64,000 nt of DNA from Hydrogenobacter hydrogenophilus. GTDB lineage: Bacteria > Aquificota > Aquificia > Aquificales > Aquificaceae. Shown here one piece after another: positions 1 to 9,392 of the stretch. The position numbers and the translations under genes are program-made. Under the pieces are notes generated by a model, which saw nothing but the letters and a program-made list of their open reading frames with translations, was not told where the DNA came from and did not search any database. The stretch lies in the NCBI RefSeq assembly GCF_900215655.1, contig NZ_OBEN01000003.1:1-64000 (forward strand), read 5' to 3'. The first letter of the stretch is position 1, and each line of letters opens with the position of its first letter.

Positions 1-1
1 C

Positions 2-1039
2 TATGAACTTTACGATCTGTTTGTGTTTTTTGTTTCTCATTCTAATATTATCTCCCCATTGTGGGGAGCTTTTTTGCTATTTTTTAAACAGTCTCAAAGC
101 TGGGAAAATACCCGAAAGCTTATCTTAGAGGAAAACCAACTCCTTACACTCGTAGATATAACTGAAGCTTTCCAAAGGGTAAAGTTGGAGCAAGTGATAG
201 TTATATGTAGAAAATTGAAAAATCATAGCTTGAATTATATCTTCAAAACAGGTGATTACTGGAGAGACAAAATACAGATAAATTCACAGATAAGTTCTGA
301 TTTGGCAAGAAAGTTAGGAATTTTACCAATATATATAGACAATCAAAAGCTTACCATCTACCAAAAACTCATTAGTGGTAGCGAACCATTAGGCATTATA
401 ACTAAAACCTTTAGAGGTTTGCAATATCAAAGCAGATTGGCACAAGAAGGCTATGAAGTTTTAAGAGGTGATAACATAAAAAAGTATAGAACCATCAAAC
501 CGTTAGATAAAGTAGCCTTATCAAGTGAAGGGTTAAATAACCAAAAAGTCCAAAAACTGATGAAGCCTAAAATCGTTTCACAAAACATCATAGCTCATGT
601 AAAAAATCCTTATGACAGAATTATAGTTATGGCTACCTACGATAAAGATGGTTTGCTTACGCTGGATACTGTTATGAATACATATATATTGTCAAAGGAC
701 TATTCATATGAATACATACTTGGAATTTTAAATTCACGACTTGCGGAATGGTTCTATTATTGGTTTATTTATAACAGAGCGGTAAGAACTATGCATTTTG
801 ACGAGTATTATATGGGAAGATTGCCAATAAAGAAAATTACCCCCCAAAACCAGCACATAGTCCAGCAGATAGAAAACCTTGTAGATCAAATACTAAACCT
901 TACCCAATCTGAGGACTACGAAACCAACCCAACCAAACAAGCCCAAGTCCAAGAACTTGAAAAACAGATAGATAAGCTTGTTTATGAGCTTTACGGACTC
1001 ACTCCAGAAGAGATAGCAATAATAGAAGGCAACGCTTAG
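2..1039 (+). CDS. C-terminal part of a type IIG-like restriction-modification enzyme (partial at left edge)
   Basis: The reading frame is open to the left edge, so only the C-terminal ~345 residues are visible. The stretch around ENTRKLILEEN...VDITEAF...VIVICRK has the usual form of the segment after the NPPY catalytic motif in Eco57I/TaqI-type enzymes that join an adenine methyltransferase to a target-recognition domain. The rest, with LGILNSRLAEWFYYW and the ending ELYGLTPEEIAIIEG, matches the target-recognition and C-terminal part of that family. Motifs I and NPPY and any nuclease domain would lie outside the window. The first ~25 visible residues are a poorer family match than the rest, so a frameshift or decay near the edge is possible. 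The host defence role is inferred from the family. Confidence 0.7.
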   Translation, partial: YELYDLFVFFVSHSNIISPLWGAFLLFFKQSQSWENTRKLILEENQLLTLVDITEAFQRVKLEQVIVICRKLKNHSLNYIFKTGDYWRDKIQINSQISSDLARKLGILPIYIDNQKLTIYQKLISGSEPLGIITKTFRGLQYQSRLAQEGYEVLRGDNIKKYRTIKPLDKVALSSEGLNNQKVQKLMKPKIVSQNIIAHVKNPYDRIIVMATYDKDGLLTLDTVMNTYILSKDYSYEYILGILNSRLAEWFYYWFIYNRAVRTMHFDEYYMGRLPIKKITPQNQHIVQQIENLVDQILNLTQSEDYETNPTKQAQVQELEKQIDKLVYELYGLTPEEIAIIEGNA

Positions 1040-1074
1040 GTCATTTCATCTAAAAAGGTGTATATTTTTATAGC

Positions 1075-1752
1075 ATGGTTTTGCGCCTGAGGATAAGAAG
1101 AGAAGACCCCCAAAAGGGAACATGCTATTACCAAAGCTTTGAGGTCCCCTACGAAGAGGGCATGACTTTTCTCTCTGCCTTTCAGAAGATAAAAGAGCAG
1201 TATGACGAGACGCTTACCTTTAGGCAGTTCTGTAGGGCAGGTATATGTGGCACTTGTACCGTGTATATAAACGGCTTTCCAAAGCTTGCCTGTAAGGAAC
1301 AGGTCCTACCCTATGTCATCTCCAACACGGAGGTGATCATAGAACCCCTCAAGGGCTTTAGGGTAATAAGGGACTTGGCGGTGGATAACGAGAAGGTAAT
1401 AAGAAAGATAAAAGAGATCAGGGCTTGGATAAAGGAGTATGCAGGAGACCCAAGGATACCCCCAGAAGTGAGCAAAAAGTTAGAAAGCTCTGCGGATTGC
1501 ATACTGTGTTTTGCATGTCAATCCTACTGCCCGCAGGTGATGGAAGAGGAGTACGCAGGTCCCCTTATCTTTGCAAAACTCTATAGGTTCTTAGAAGATC
1601 CAAGGGAAGAAAATTCTCAAGTGAGACTCGTACAGGCTATACAAGAAGGTAATCTCTATCACTGTCTTTCTTGCAACAAGTGTAATCATGTGTGCCCAAA
1701 GGAAGTAGAGCCAGCAACGCTTATAAGAGAAATAATGACTTACGGAGGTTAA
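1075..1752 (+). CDS. frdB: Succinate dehydrogenase/fumarate reductase iron-sulfur subunit
   Basis: A 225-residue protein with the full FrdB/SdhB cysteine layout: a plant-ferredoxin-type [2Fe-2S] site (CRAGICGTC with a later Cys), then [12 protein letters not shown] and [12 protein letters not shown] for the [4Fe-4S] and [3Fe-4S]/[4Fe-4S] clusters. It carries electrons between the flavoprotein and the membrane or donor subunit of a fumarate reductase/succinate dehydrogenase. In an rTCA-cycle autotroph, fumarate reduction is the expected direction; that is inference. No flavoprotein or membrane subunit is adjacent, so this is an isolated subunit gene, as reported in Aquificales. It ends 5 nt before ilvD, so co-transcription is likely. 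Sdh and Frd B subunits cannot be told apart by sequence alone. Confidence 0.85.
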   Translation: MVLRLRIRREDPQKGTCYYQSFEVPYEEGMTFLSAFQKIKEQYDETLTFRQFCRAGICGTCTVYINGFPKLACKEQVLPYVISNTEVIIEPLKGFRVIRDLAVDNEKVIRKIKEIRAWIKEYAGDPRIPPEVSKKLESSADCILCFACQSYCPQVMEEEYAGPLIFAKLYRFLEDPREENSQVRLVQAIQEGNLYHCLSCNKCNHVCPKEVEPATLIREIMTYGG

Positions 1753-1757
1753 GTATC

Positions 1758-3425
1758 ATGTTTAGAAGTGATAAGGTTAAAAAAGGGATAGAAAGAGCGC
1801 CTCACAGGGCTTTACTTAGAGCTTGTGGACTTTCTGATGATGATTTTGATAAACCTCTTATAGGAATAGCCAACTCTTACATAGACATCATCCCGGGACA
1901 TGTGCATCTGAGAGAGTTCGTACAGCCTATAAAAGAAGAGGTAAGAAAAGCGGGTGGTGTTCCTATAGAGTTTAATGTTATAGGGGTAGATGACGGTATA
2001 GCCATGGGACACTACGGTATGCATTACTCTTTGCCTTCCCGTGAGCTCATAGCGGATAGCATAGAAACCGTCGTAGAAGCTCACCAACTTGATGCTCTTA
2101 TATGTGTTCCTAACTGCGATAAGATAGTTCCGGGTATGCTTATGGCAGCTGCAAGGCTTAACATTCCTACCATATTCATAAGCGGTGGACCCATGCTGGC
2201 TGGAGAAGTAAACGGTAAAAAGGTAGACCTCATAAGCGTTTTTGAGGGTATAGGACAGCTCAAAACAGGAAAAATGGACGAGAAACAGCTGAAAGTTATA
2301 GAAGAGCATGCCTGCCCTACATGTGGGAGCTGTTCTGGTATGTTTACTGCTAACTCTATGAATTGTATAACGGAAGTGTTAGGTCTTGGACTTCCGGGGA
2401 ACGGCACAATCCCTGCGGTAGACCCAAGGAGGGAGCTTTTGGCAAGGCAGGTGGCAAGACAGATAATGGAGCTTCTCAAAAGAAACATAAGACCAAGAGA
2501 TATCCTTACCCTTGAAACCTTTGATAATGCCTTTGCGGTAGATATAGCTATGGGAGGCTCTTCTAACACTATACTGCACCTTTTAGCTATAGCCAAAGAG
2601 GCTGGTATAGACTATCCCCTCTCAAGGATAAACGAAATATCAAAGAAGACGCCAACCCTTTGTAAGATATCACCTGCTTCTGAGTATCACATACAGGATC
2701 TTGATTATGTGGGAGGCATCCCCACACTTCTCAAGGAGCTCATAAGGGGTGGTTATCTTCCTCATCCTGATCAAATTACCGTCAGCCTTAAAACTCTTAG
2801 GGAAATAGCTATGTCAGCACCAGACGCAGATGGAAGCGTGATAAGAACTGTGGAGAATCCTTATTCTGAAGAAGGTGGTATAGCTATACTCTTTGGTAAT
2901 TTAGCTCCAGAGGGTTCTGTGGTAAAAACTGCGGGTGTGGACCCTAAAATGCTTACCTTTAGAGGAAAAGCCATATGCTTTGACTCAGAAGAAGAGGCCA
3001 TAGAAGGTATACTGGGAGGTAAAGTAAAACCCGGTCATGTGGTGGTTATACGCTATGAGGGTCCAAAGGGTGGACCTGGTATGAGGGAAATGCTGTCTCC
3101 CACATCTGCCATAATGGGTATGGGATTGGGTGATAAGGTGGCTCTCATAACGGATGGGAGATTTTCCGGTGGAACGCGCGGTGCGTGTGTGGGACACATA
3201 TCCCCTGAGGCAGCAAGTGGTGGTCCTATAGGCATAGTGCAGGACGGGGACGAGATTCTCATAGACATACCCAATAGGAGAATAGAACTGCTGATAAGCG
3301 AGGAAGATTTCAAAAAGAGAATGGAAAGCTTTGTACCCAAACAGAAGGAGATAAGAAGTCCTTGGCTCAGAAGGTATGTGAAGTTTGTAAGCTCAGCCTC
3401 TAAGGGAGCTGTATTGGAAGCTTAA
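1758..3425 (+). CDS. ilvD: Dihydroxy-acid dehydratase
   Basis: A 555-residue IlvD/Edd-family protein that dehydrates 2,3-dihydroxy acids to 2-keto acids in valine, leucine and isoleucine synthesis. Visible landmarks are [31 protein letters not shown] (cluster ligands) and the C-terminal GRFSGGTRG and [11 protein letters not shown] segments. A longer frame reaches upstream into frdB, but the start at 1758 is preferred: GGAGGT at 1744-1749 sits 8 nt upstream and [20 protein letters not shown] is the normal family N-terminus. The 3' end overlaps the convergent ElyC-like gene by 26 bp. Confidence 0.96.
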   Translation: MFRSDKVKKGIERAPHRALLRACGLSDDDFDKPLIGIANSYIDIIPGHVHLREFVQPIKEEVRKAGGVPIEFNVIGVDDGIAMGHYGMHYSLPSRELIADSIETVVEAHQLDALICVPNCDKIVPGMLMAAARLNIPTIFISGGPMLAGEVNGKKVDLISVFEGIGQLKTGKMDEKQLKVIEEHACPTCGSCSGMFTANSMNCITEVLGLGLPGNGTIPAVDPRRELLARQVARQIMELLKRNIRPRDILTLETFDNAFAVDIAMGGSSNTILHLLAIAKEAGIDYPLSRINEISKKTPTLCKISPASEYHIQDLDYVGGIPTLLKELIRGGYLPHPDQITVSLKTLREIAMSAPDADGSVIRTVENPYSEEGGIAILFGNLAPEGSVVKTAGVDPKMLTFRGKAICFDSEEEAIEGILGGKVKPGHVVVIRYEGPKGGPGMREMLSPTSAIMGMGLGDKVALITDGRFSGGTRGACVGHISPEAASGGPIGIVQDGDEILIDIPNRRIELLISEEDFKKRMESFVPKQKEIRSPWLRRYVKFVSSASKGAVLEA

Positions 3426-4125
3426 GGGACATAAGGGCAAAGTATTCACGGAGAGCTTTCACAGAATCGTTAAGTACGCTCATTTTGGGAAGCAGACTAT
3501 AAAGATTATATTTCATATCTCTCTTAAAGTCTGTGGGATAGGGTGTAATGTGAAGTCCTTCTCTTTCAAAAAGTGAAACCGCTCTTGGCATGTGATAGGC
3601 AGAGGTGATCAGAACTATTCTTTTGTAATTTCTCTCTTGGCACACTTTTTTAACATACATGGCGTTCTCTTTGGTATCCCTACTTCTGACTTCCGTTATC
3701 ATGTCCCTTTTGTCTACCCCAAGGTCCAAGAGAATAGACTTCATGATTTCCGCATCGGGAAGGTTCTCAGCTCCACCTGAAAGTATGATAGGCAGACCCG
3801 TCTTTTTATGAAGAGTAAGGGCGGTCAGAAGTCTTTTCATGGAGTCTTCTTTGAGTATTCCTGTACTGTAAGAGCCTCCTCCTAAAACTACCAAGGCATC
3901 TCCTTCTATCCTTTCAGGCACGGGAAACTCGTTCTCTAATGGTGTGAAGAGAGCATCTTTTACAGGCTCTATAGAAAGCAAATAAAGGCATAGAGCACAG
4001 GTCATAGAAAAATAGTAAGTAAACTTTTTCTTTCTTTCAAAGAAGCTTATTAGTAGGAAAGCCAATATAAAAAAGCCTGGTGGTAGAAAAAGGGAGGAAA
4101 GAATTTTTTTAAGAAAGAACATCAC
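3400..4125 (-). CDS. ElyC/SanA/YdcF family membrane protein (DUF218)
   Basis: A 241-residue protein with two N-terminal hydrophobic segments (about residues 5-27 and 34-50) followed by a DUF218 domain: [33 protein letters not shown], and the RSRDTKENA and [10 protein letters not shown] motifs. Family members such as ElyC and SanA act in cell-envelope integrity and lipid-carrier metabolism; the biochemical reaction is unsettled, so only an envelope role is inferred. The start overlaps the exbD stop by 4 nt (ATGA type), implying translational coupling at the end of the ExbB-ExbD run. A second ATG follows directly (4122). Confidence 0.8.
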   Translation of the reverse strand: MMFFLKKILSSLFLPPGFFILAFLLISFFERKKKFTYYFSMTCALCLYLLSIEPVKDALFTPLENEFPVPERIEGDALVVLGGGSYSTGILKEDSMKRLLTALTLHKKTGLPIILSGGAENLPDAEIMKSILLDLGVDKRDMITEVRSRDTKENAMYVKKVCQERNYKRIVLITSAYHMPRAVSLFEREGLHITPYPTDFKRDMKYNLYSLLPKMSVLNDSVKALREYFALMSLKLPIQLP

Positions 4126-4514
4126 CTTCTTGTTCTTGTAGCTATGATCACATCCTGAACTTTTTCCCTTTTGGCTATGTCCATGAGTGCAACCACATAC
4201 TTGTGAAGTGTATCCTCGTCAGCCTCTATCACTAAGGAGCTTGGTTTTTTACTTTGTATCTGTTTATCCAAGTCATCAAGGCTTAAGGTTTTTCCTTCGT
4301 ATACATAAGAACCATCCTTTAAAACTTGAACCCTCATAACGGTGAGCACCTTTTTTTCACCTTCTTGAGCAAAAGGAAGCTTAACCGCAAGGAAGGTCAT
4401 AGGGGATTGAAAGGCAAGTATTGCCAAAAACAGAAACACTGCAAGAAGCGTATCCACCAAAGGCACCACATCTATGTAAGCCCTCTCGTCGTAGCTTAGC
4501 CTTTTCCTTCTCAT
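4122..4514 (-). CDS. exbD: ExbD/TolR family biopolymer transport protein
   Basis: A 130-residue protein with a short cytoplasmic N-terminus (MRRKRLSYDERAYIDVVPLVD), one membrane helix carrying the conserved Asp of the VPLVD segment that feels the proton-motive force, and a periplasmic domain. With ExbB/TolQ it forms the motor that energises TonB or TolA. It overlaps exbB by 4 nt. A tonB gene lies 50 kb away at 56971, so ExbD versus TolR assignment cannot be settled; no tolA, tolB or pal is nearby. Confidence 0.88.
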   Translation of the reverse strand: MRRKRLSYDERAYIDVVPLVDTLLAVFLFLAILAFQSPMTFLAVKLPFAQEGEKKVLTVMRVQVLKDGSYVYEGKTLSLDDLDKQIQSKKPSSLVIEADEDTLHKYVVALMDIAKREKVQDVIIATRTRR

Positions 4515-5125
4515 TTGAGGACCCTCAGGGTTTCTGTAAGCTCTTGTTCTATCCTGTCAAGAATGCTGTTGCCCATTATCCTAAAGATCCAGTAAGCGAG
4601 CAACGCAGGTATCGCAACCGCAAGACCTGTGGCTGCAGATATGAGCGCTTCACTGATACCCGTAGCTAAAAGAGCTACACCTTGCTCTGTCTGTGCAACT
4701 GCAAAAGCGGAAAATACCTTTATAAGACCTGTTATAGTACCAAACAGACCTATAAGAGGAGAAACGCTCGCTATGGTAGAGAGCAAGGCGAGGTTCTTTT
4801 CCACCTTGGGAGCAAGTAGAGAAACCTCAAAGCTAAGATCCGACATGAGTATTCTTTTGTCCGCCTTACCTTCTTTGTACTCTTCCAGCAAACGATAGAG
4901 TATTTGGCTTGCGGGTGAGTTATCCAAAGAGAGTAGCTTTAGAGCACCTTCTACATCTCCACTTGCAAGCAGGGATCTTACATCTTTGACGGATTTGGAC
5001 AGCATACTCCCAAACCTAAGGTTAAAAAGCCGTTCTACAATGAGTGCCCAAGAGACGAGGGAAAGAAAAACAAGCACATAAACTGCAAATCCTCCTTTTT
5101 CAAGCAAGCTAAAGAGAGTGTCCAT
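4511..5125 (-). CDS. exbB: ExbB/TolQ family proton channel
   Basis: A 204-residue MotA/TolQ/ExbB protein with three membrane helices (about 12-33, 112-136 and 160-182) and the conserved segments LSTIASVSPLIGLFGTITGL and GISEALISAATGLAVAIPAL. It forms the stator channel with ExbD. It begins 1 nt after the TPR protein stop, so the order is TPR-exbB-exbD-elyC-like. Pairing of a large secreted TPR protein with ExbBD suggests a trans-envelope energy-coupling unit; the partner TonB/TolA is not encoded here. Confidence 0.9.
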   Translation of the reverse strand: MDTLFSLLEKGGFAVYVLVFLSLVSWALIVERLFNLRFGSMLSKSVKDVRSLLASGDVEGALKLLSLDNSPASQILYRLLEEYKEGKADKRILMSDLSFEVSLLAPKVEKNLALLSTIASVSPLIGLFGTITGLIKVFSAFAVAQTEQGVALLATGISEALISAATGLAVAIPALLAYWIFRIMGNSILDRIEQELTETLRVLK

Positions 5126-5126
5126 C

Positions 5127-7667
5127 TTACCTCACCTCACATTTAGGTAGTTCCCTTCTGAGAGAGTTTATCACACTTAGTTCCTCTTTTGAAGCGGTTT
5201 CCAAATTAGCTTTTTCAAGAAAACAGGACGCATCACGCTTTGCATTTAGTTCTATGAGCACTTTAGCACCCTCTATTACCGCTTTGTTATAAAGAGGCGA
5301 ATCTTTATGATTTACCGTTATGTCCACTAAGTCTTCTAAGGCTTTCCTTTTTTCGTTTTCTTTCAGGTAATCAAGAGCGGACAGATAAAGAGCCTGAGGT
5401 CTTATTTGTGGGTCTTTGCTAAGCTTAAGATAATCCAGATAACTTCTGTCTTGGGATGTCTTATAAAGCTCTAAAAGATAGGTTTCAAACTCCTGAGTTC
5501 TGTATCTCTTTTGCATAAGAGCCTTTGCCAACCTTTGAGCATCTTGATCATCCCCTAAGGACATGTATATACCTATTGCCTTGACTTTATCCTCATCTTC
5601 ACCTTCTGCAAGGAGGTCCGCAATGCTCTTTTTGTCTCCTACTTGCGTATAAAACTCTATAAGCTCATCGCGGGCTTGTTTTCTCTCTTGAGCATTACCT
5701 TCCTTGTAGACTTTGTAAAGAAGCACGGCTTTTTTCCCTGGGTCTCTTTCCAAATGTGCCAGCTCAAGTATAGCCTTATATTTGAGTGGACTGTTCATAA
5801 GCTCAATAAGTATAGCCTTTGCCTTTTCTTCCTGACCGCTCTTTATGTATGTTTTGGCAAGCTGGTATCTGAGCTCATCAGACATGGGAGAATTAGGGTA
5901 ATTTTTAAGGTAGTTTTCCAGCAATGTTTCCATCTGTTTGTCCCCAATCTCCTTACCACCCATACCTATAAGAGCAAGTGTGGCGTACTTGGCATACTCA
6001 GAATTGGGATAATTGCTCAGAACTTGGTAGTAGTACTCCTTTGCAAGATCAAGCTTTCCTTCGTTATAAAGGGCATCTCCGAGTTTTAAAAGAGCCTTTG
6101 GTTTGAGCGGACTGTTTTGGGATATGGAATTAAAGTAGTGAATAGATGCTTGGTAATTACCTTCTAAGAAGTACGATAGTCCTATGAGGTAAAGTTCTTC
6201 GTCGCCTTTTTCTGTTAAAAAGCTCCTTGCCAACTTGGTATCTCCCAAGAATAGCGCAGACTTTGCTTTAAGTAGCCTCTCTTTTAGTGAATTTCTGTTT
6301 TGGAGTAATTGCAGTACTTGATTGTAGTCTTTCATGTTAAAGTAAGCCAAAGCCTTATAGTAAGGGTCATCAAGGTAGATTACCGCCTTGTCCCAATCGC
6401 CTTTTTTGAAGTAAAACCAGCCCGTGTATTCCCTGTAAAGGTCTGGATATCTGTCCCTTATCTCATCTAAAATGGGTTCCAAGCTTTTATCAGACCAATA
6501 TGCACTTTCCAAGTACCACTGGTACTCTTCCTTGCTTTTTCTATTTTTTTGTCTTAGGAGTTCGTAAGCTTTTGCGTATTCTCCAAGTTTTATGTAGGAG
6601 TATACTGCGTAAAGTACATTCCCTGATTCTAAAAAGTTATAAACTGCAAGCCTGTAATCTCCTGAGTTGTAGGCTATAATGCCTGCCCTGTCAAGAAAGC
6701 GTTTATCACCTGTAATGGAATAAGTCAATCTGGAGAGTAGCACATTCTTTGAAGACACTATGCCGTAGAGGTTTTCCGAAAGGGGTGGATTTATAGTTTC
6801 CAGTATGCTTGCATAAGATAAAGCGCCTTTGTTATCTCCCCTTTCTGCAGAAATAACGCCAAGATAATAAAGGGCTATGTCTCTGTAAGGTTTTGCCGGT
6901 GTTGAGTACTCTTTAAATATTTCTTCTGCTTGTAGAGTTTTACCTTTCTGATAGAGCACTATGGCTTTTCTTAGCCTTAGGCTGTCCGTGTATTTGTTTC
7001 CTTCTTTCCCTTCGTAGAACTCAAGCACATACTGGCAGTACTCTTTAAAAACCGCATCCGTGCAAGAGGGCTTTGATATAATGCCAGACTTTATGTTAGC
7101 TACCGCTTCCCACATGGGGTCTTTGTTCTGAGGTACCCTGCCAGTGAGTTTAAAGCTAAGGGCGTAGTATGACTCACAGCTTGCCTTTTGGTACATGTGC
7201 GAGTACTTACAAGAATCACTAAAGAGTTCTAAGGCTTTATCTTCTTTTCCTTCTTTAGCGTAAATAACACCAAGGACATACTCTGCCATAGGTTTAAAGG
7301 GCGATGGCATAGCCACCACCTTAGAGAGTTCTTCTTTTGCAGGTCCGTATTTACCCTCTAAGTAGTAGTCCACACCCAATCTGTAAGATGTGCGATCTTT
7401 GGGCTCTCCACAGCTTATGCCACCTTCTTCTTTTAGCGGTTTTATCTGGGTTTGTTCCAACTTATCTGGGGGTTCTAAAAGCCTATAGCTCAGGTTTATA
7501 GATTTATCTTCTTGAATTTGTAAAGTTTCCGGAGGTAAGAGTTTGGGTTTTTCTTCTGTAGACTTGCCTATTAGCTGAACGCTCACATCAAACTCTTTTT
7601 TTATATCTGCTGACACAAGGAAAAGTCCGCACAAAAGAAGGCTAAATAGCCTTATGAGCTTCCACAT
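5127..7667 (-). CDS. Large secreted tetratricopeptide-repeat protein upstream of ExbB/ExbD
   Basis: An 846-residue protein with a signal peptide (hydrophobic LIRLFSLLLCGLFLVSA) and then almost nothing but helical TPR-like repeats; clear examples are PKALLKLGDALYNEGKLDLA and the following YYYQVLSNYPNSEYAKYATL. It is probably a periplasmic scaffold for protein contacts. Position directly before exbB and exbD suggests it belongs to a Tol/Ton-like envelope system, perhaps like CpoB/YbgF, but far longer; that is inference. Its start overlaps the end of the phosphoserine phosphatase gene by 26 nt. No catalytic domain is recognisable. Confidence 0.75.
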   Translation of the reverse strand: MWKLIRLFSLLLCGLFLVSADIKKEFDVSVQLIGKSTEEKPKLLPPETLQIQEDKSINLSYRLLEPPDKLEQTQIKPLKEEGGISCGEPKDRTSYRLGVDYYLEGKYGPAKEELSKVVAMPSPFKPMAEYVLGVIYAKEGKEDKALELFSDSCKYSHMYQKASCESYYALSFKLTGRVPQNKDPMWEAVANIKSGIISKPSCTDAVFKEYCQYVLEFYEGKEGNKYTDSLRLRKAIVLYQKGKTLQAEEIFKEYSTPAKPYRDIALYYLGVISAERGDNKGALSYASILETINPPLSENLYGIVSSKNVLLSRLTYSITGDKRFLDRAGIIAYNSGDYRLAVYNFLESGNVLYAVYSYIKLGEYAKAYELLRQKNRKSKEEYQWYLESAYWSDKSLEPILDEIRDRYPDLYREYTGWFYFKKGDWDKAVIYLDDPYYKALAYFNMKDYNQVLQLLQNRNSLKERLLKAKSALFLGDTKLARSFLTEKGDEELYLIGLSYFLEGNYQASIHYFNSISQNSPLKPKALLKLGDALYNEGKLDLAKEYYYQVLSNYPNSEYAKYATLALIGMGGKEIGDKQMETLLENYLKNYPNSPMSDELRYQLAKTYIKSGQEEKAKAILIELMNSPLKYKAILELAHLERDPGKKAVLLYKVYKEGNAQERKQARDELIEFYTQVGDKKSIADLLAEGEDEDKVKAIGIYMSLGDDQDAQRLAKALMQKRYRTQEFETYLLELYKTSQDRSYLDYLKLSKDPQIRPQALYLSALDYLKENEKRKALEDLVDITVNHKDSPLYNKAVIEGAKVLIELNAKRDASCFLEKANLETASKEELSVINSLRRELPKCEVR

Positions 7668-8277
7668 AAAGGTCCCCCAAATGGCATGTGATGTTAAGCT
7701 TTAGTATAACATTCCTGTGCTCTTCCATGTGCACCACCGAGTAGCTTGCGTTATCACAGCCAAAGCTCCAAAACTTAGACAGATCTATACCTAAAAGGGC
7801 ACAGTACATAGCGCGTATAGGAACTGTATGAGATACCACAACCACCGTCTTGTCTCTGTGCTTTTCTTTTACATCATCAAGAAATTCCTTTACCCTACTG
7901 AAAACCGATCTGAGACTTTCCCCTCCGGGAAACTCCACCTTATGAGGCTCTTCAATCCACCTTGTGAAATCCTCCGGGTACTTTCCCATAACTTCTTCCA
8001 CGAGCATGCCAGACCAAACACCGTGGTCTATCTCTATTATTCTATCCTCTTTTATAACATCAAGACCCTTTACTTTGGCTATCTCCAAAGCGGTTGCGTA
8101 TGTTCTTTTCAGAGGTGAAGAGTAGATGGTGTCTACGCGTTCTTTTGAAAGTTCTTGGGCAAGGAGTTTAGCTTGCCGTTTTCCTCTCTCAGATAGGTCT
8201 GGGTCAAGAAGTCCCTGATACCTTCCTACAGGATTCCACTCACTTTCTGCATGGCGCACAAGGATCAACTTTACCAT
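7642..8277 (-). CDS. pspA: Metal-independent phosphoserine phosphatase, histidine phosphatase family
   Basis: A 211-residue histidine-phosphatase protein with the catalytic LVRHAESEWN (phospho-accepting His), SSPLKRTYATA, the acid/base EIDHGVWSG region and VVVSHTVPIRAM. From memory it closely resembles the characterised H. thermophilus PspA, including the conserved WSFGCDNASYSV and the ending LNITCHLG..YVEAHKAI. That enzyme hydrolyses L-phosphoserine rather than acting as a mutase. The neighbouring aminotransferase start overlaps by 7 nt, and together they would give the last two steps of serine synthesis. A generic phosphoglycerate mutase-like role is the alternative. Confidence 0.85.
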   Translation of the reverse strand: MVKLILVRHAESEWNPVGRYQGLLDPDLSERGKRQAKLLAQELSKERVDTIYSSPLKRTYATALEIAKVKGLDVIKEDRIIEIDHGVWSGMLVEEVMGKYPEDFTRWIEEPHKVEFPGGESLRSVFSRVKEFLDDVKEKHRDKTVVVVSHTVPIRAMYCALLGIDLSKFWSFGCDNASYSVVHMEEHRNVILKLNITCHLGDLYVEAHKAI

Positions 8278-9392
8278 AGTCCAGATTCCATTAAAGCCTG
8301 CGAGTACTCAGCTACAGCACTACCCAACTGCACGCTGTAGCCCAGTTTTTTTAGCACCACTTCCAAAACACCTATAAGCATAAGCCCATCCTTATCGCTC
8401 ACACCCATGTGAGATATCCTGAATATCTTCCCTTTGAGATGATCCTGACCGCCTGCTACCCTTATGCGATGCTTTAGAAGCTCTTTGCGTATCTTTTCCG
8501 CATCTTGGCTTTTTACTGCTGTTAGGGATATGGAAGGTATTTCTGGGAAGATATCAAGACCCAACTTCCTTATAGCTCTTCTTGTGCCTTCTGATATAGC
8601 CCTGTAGCGCTTCTCCACTTTGTCCATACCCTCTTCCAAAAGCATGGAAAGAGATTCCTTTAACCCCAGTATGAGACTTATGGCTGGTGTCCATGCAGTT
8701 TGACCTTCTTTCTGTTTGTTTAGCTCTTTCCTTACACTAAAATAAAAGGCTCTATCTTTTAACCTATCCTGAGCTTTCTGAGAAAACCACAAAAGGGAAA
8801 GTCCTGGAGGTAGCATGAAAGCCTTTTGAGAACCACCCACCAGCACATCAATACCTACAGAAGGTCTTATATGATACACACCCAGCGCAGTTATAGCGTC
8901 CGCAACCAAAAGGGCATCGCTCTCTTTACATACCTGTGCTATTTCCTCCACGGGATGGTAGCTACCTGTAGAGGTTTCAGATATCTGAAGCAAGACTCCC
9001 ATACAGTCAGGATGTTCCTTAAGAAAGTCCCTAATCCGTTCTGGGTCTGCAGATTTTCCCCATTCTACACTGTACTCTATAACATTTAACTTCCAATGTT
9101 TGGCAAGCAGAAGCCACCTTTCGCCAAACTTCCCACCGTTGACTACTAAAACCTTCTGCCCCTCTTCAAAGAAATTCAAAATTGCGGATTCCATAGCGCC
9201 TGTGCCAGAAGAGGAAAAAAGCACAAAATTGTCAGAAGGGTCTTCCAGTAGCCTTTTTATAAGCTCCCTTACCTCCAAAAATACCTGTCTGAACTCATCT
9301 GTCCTGTGATGAATTATCTGCCTGCCTAGGACTTCTCTTACCCTGTCTGGGATCTCAACGGGTCCGGGTGTGAAGAGCCTTTCTTGATACAT
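8271..9392 (-). CDS. Class V aminotransferase, probable phosphoserine/serine-type aminotransferase
   Basis: A 373-residue PLP enzyme of the alanine-glyoxylate/serine-pyruvate aminotransferase family: LFTPGPVEIP at the N-terminus, SSSGTGAMESAIL for cofactor phosphate binding, VADAITALG with the PLP-pyridine Asp, and VGGSQKAFMLPPG with the Schiff-base Lys. The coding overlap with pspA suggests it makes the phosphoserine that PspA dephosphorylates, replacing canonical SerC; archaeal phosphoserine aminotransferases belong to this class. Serine-glyoxylate transamination is the main alternative. Its start codon overlaps that of the divergent EamA gene. Confidence 0.82.
   Translation of the reverse strand: MYQERLFTPGPVEIPDRVREVLGRQIIHHRTDEFRQVFLEVRELIKRLLEDPSDNFVLFSSSGTGAMESAILNFFEEGQKVLVVNGGKFGERWLLLAKHWKLNVIEYSVEWGKSADPERIRDFLKEHPDCMGVLLQISETSTGSYHPVEEIAQVCKESDALLVADAITALGVYHIRPSVGIDVLVGGSQKAFMLPPGLSLLWFSQKAQDRLKDRAFYFSVRKELNKQKEGQTAWTPAISLILGLKESLSMLLEEGMDKVEKRYRAISEGTRRAIRKLGLDIFPEIPSISLTAVKSQDAEKIRKELLKHRIRVAGGQDHLKGKIFRISHMGVSDKDGLMLIGVLEVVLKKLGYSVQLGSAVAEYSQALMESGLW

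Noticed and set aside
1692-1757. Longer ilvD start inside frdB
   Set aside because: A strong GGAGGT site and family N-terminus support ATG 1758.
1812-2309. 165-residue minus-strand ORF inside ilvD, and similar long antisense frames in ilvD and fdh genes
   Set aside because: Shadow frames of strongly coding genes; no ribosome-binding site or family resemblance.
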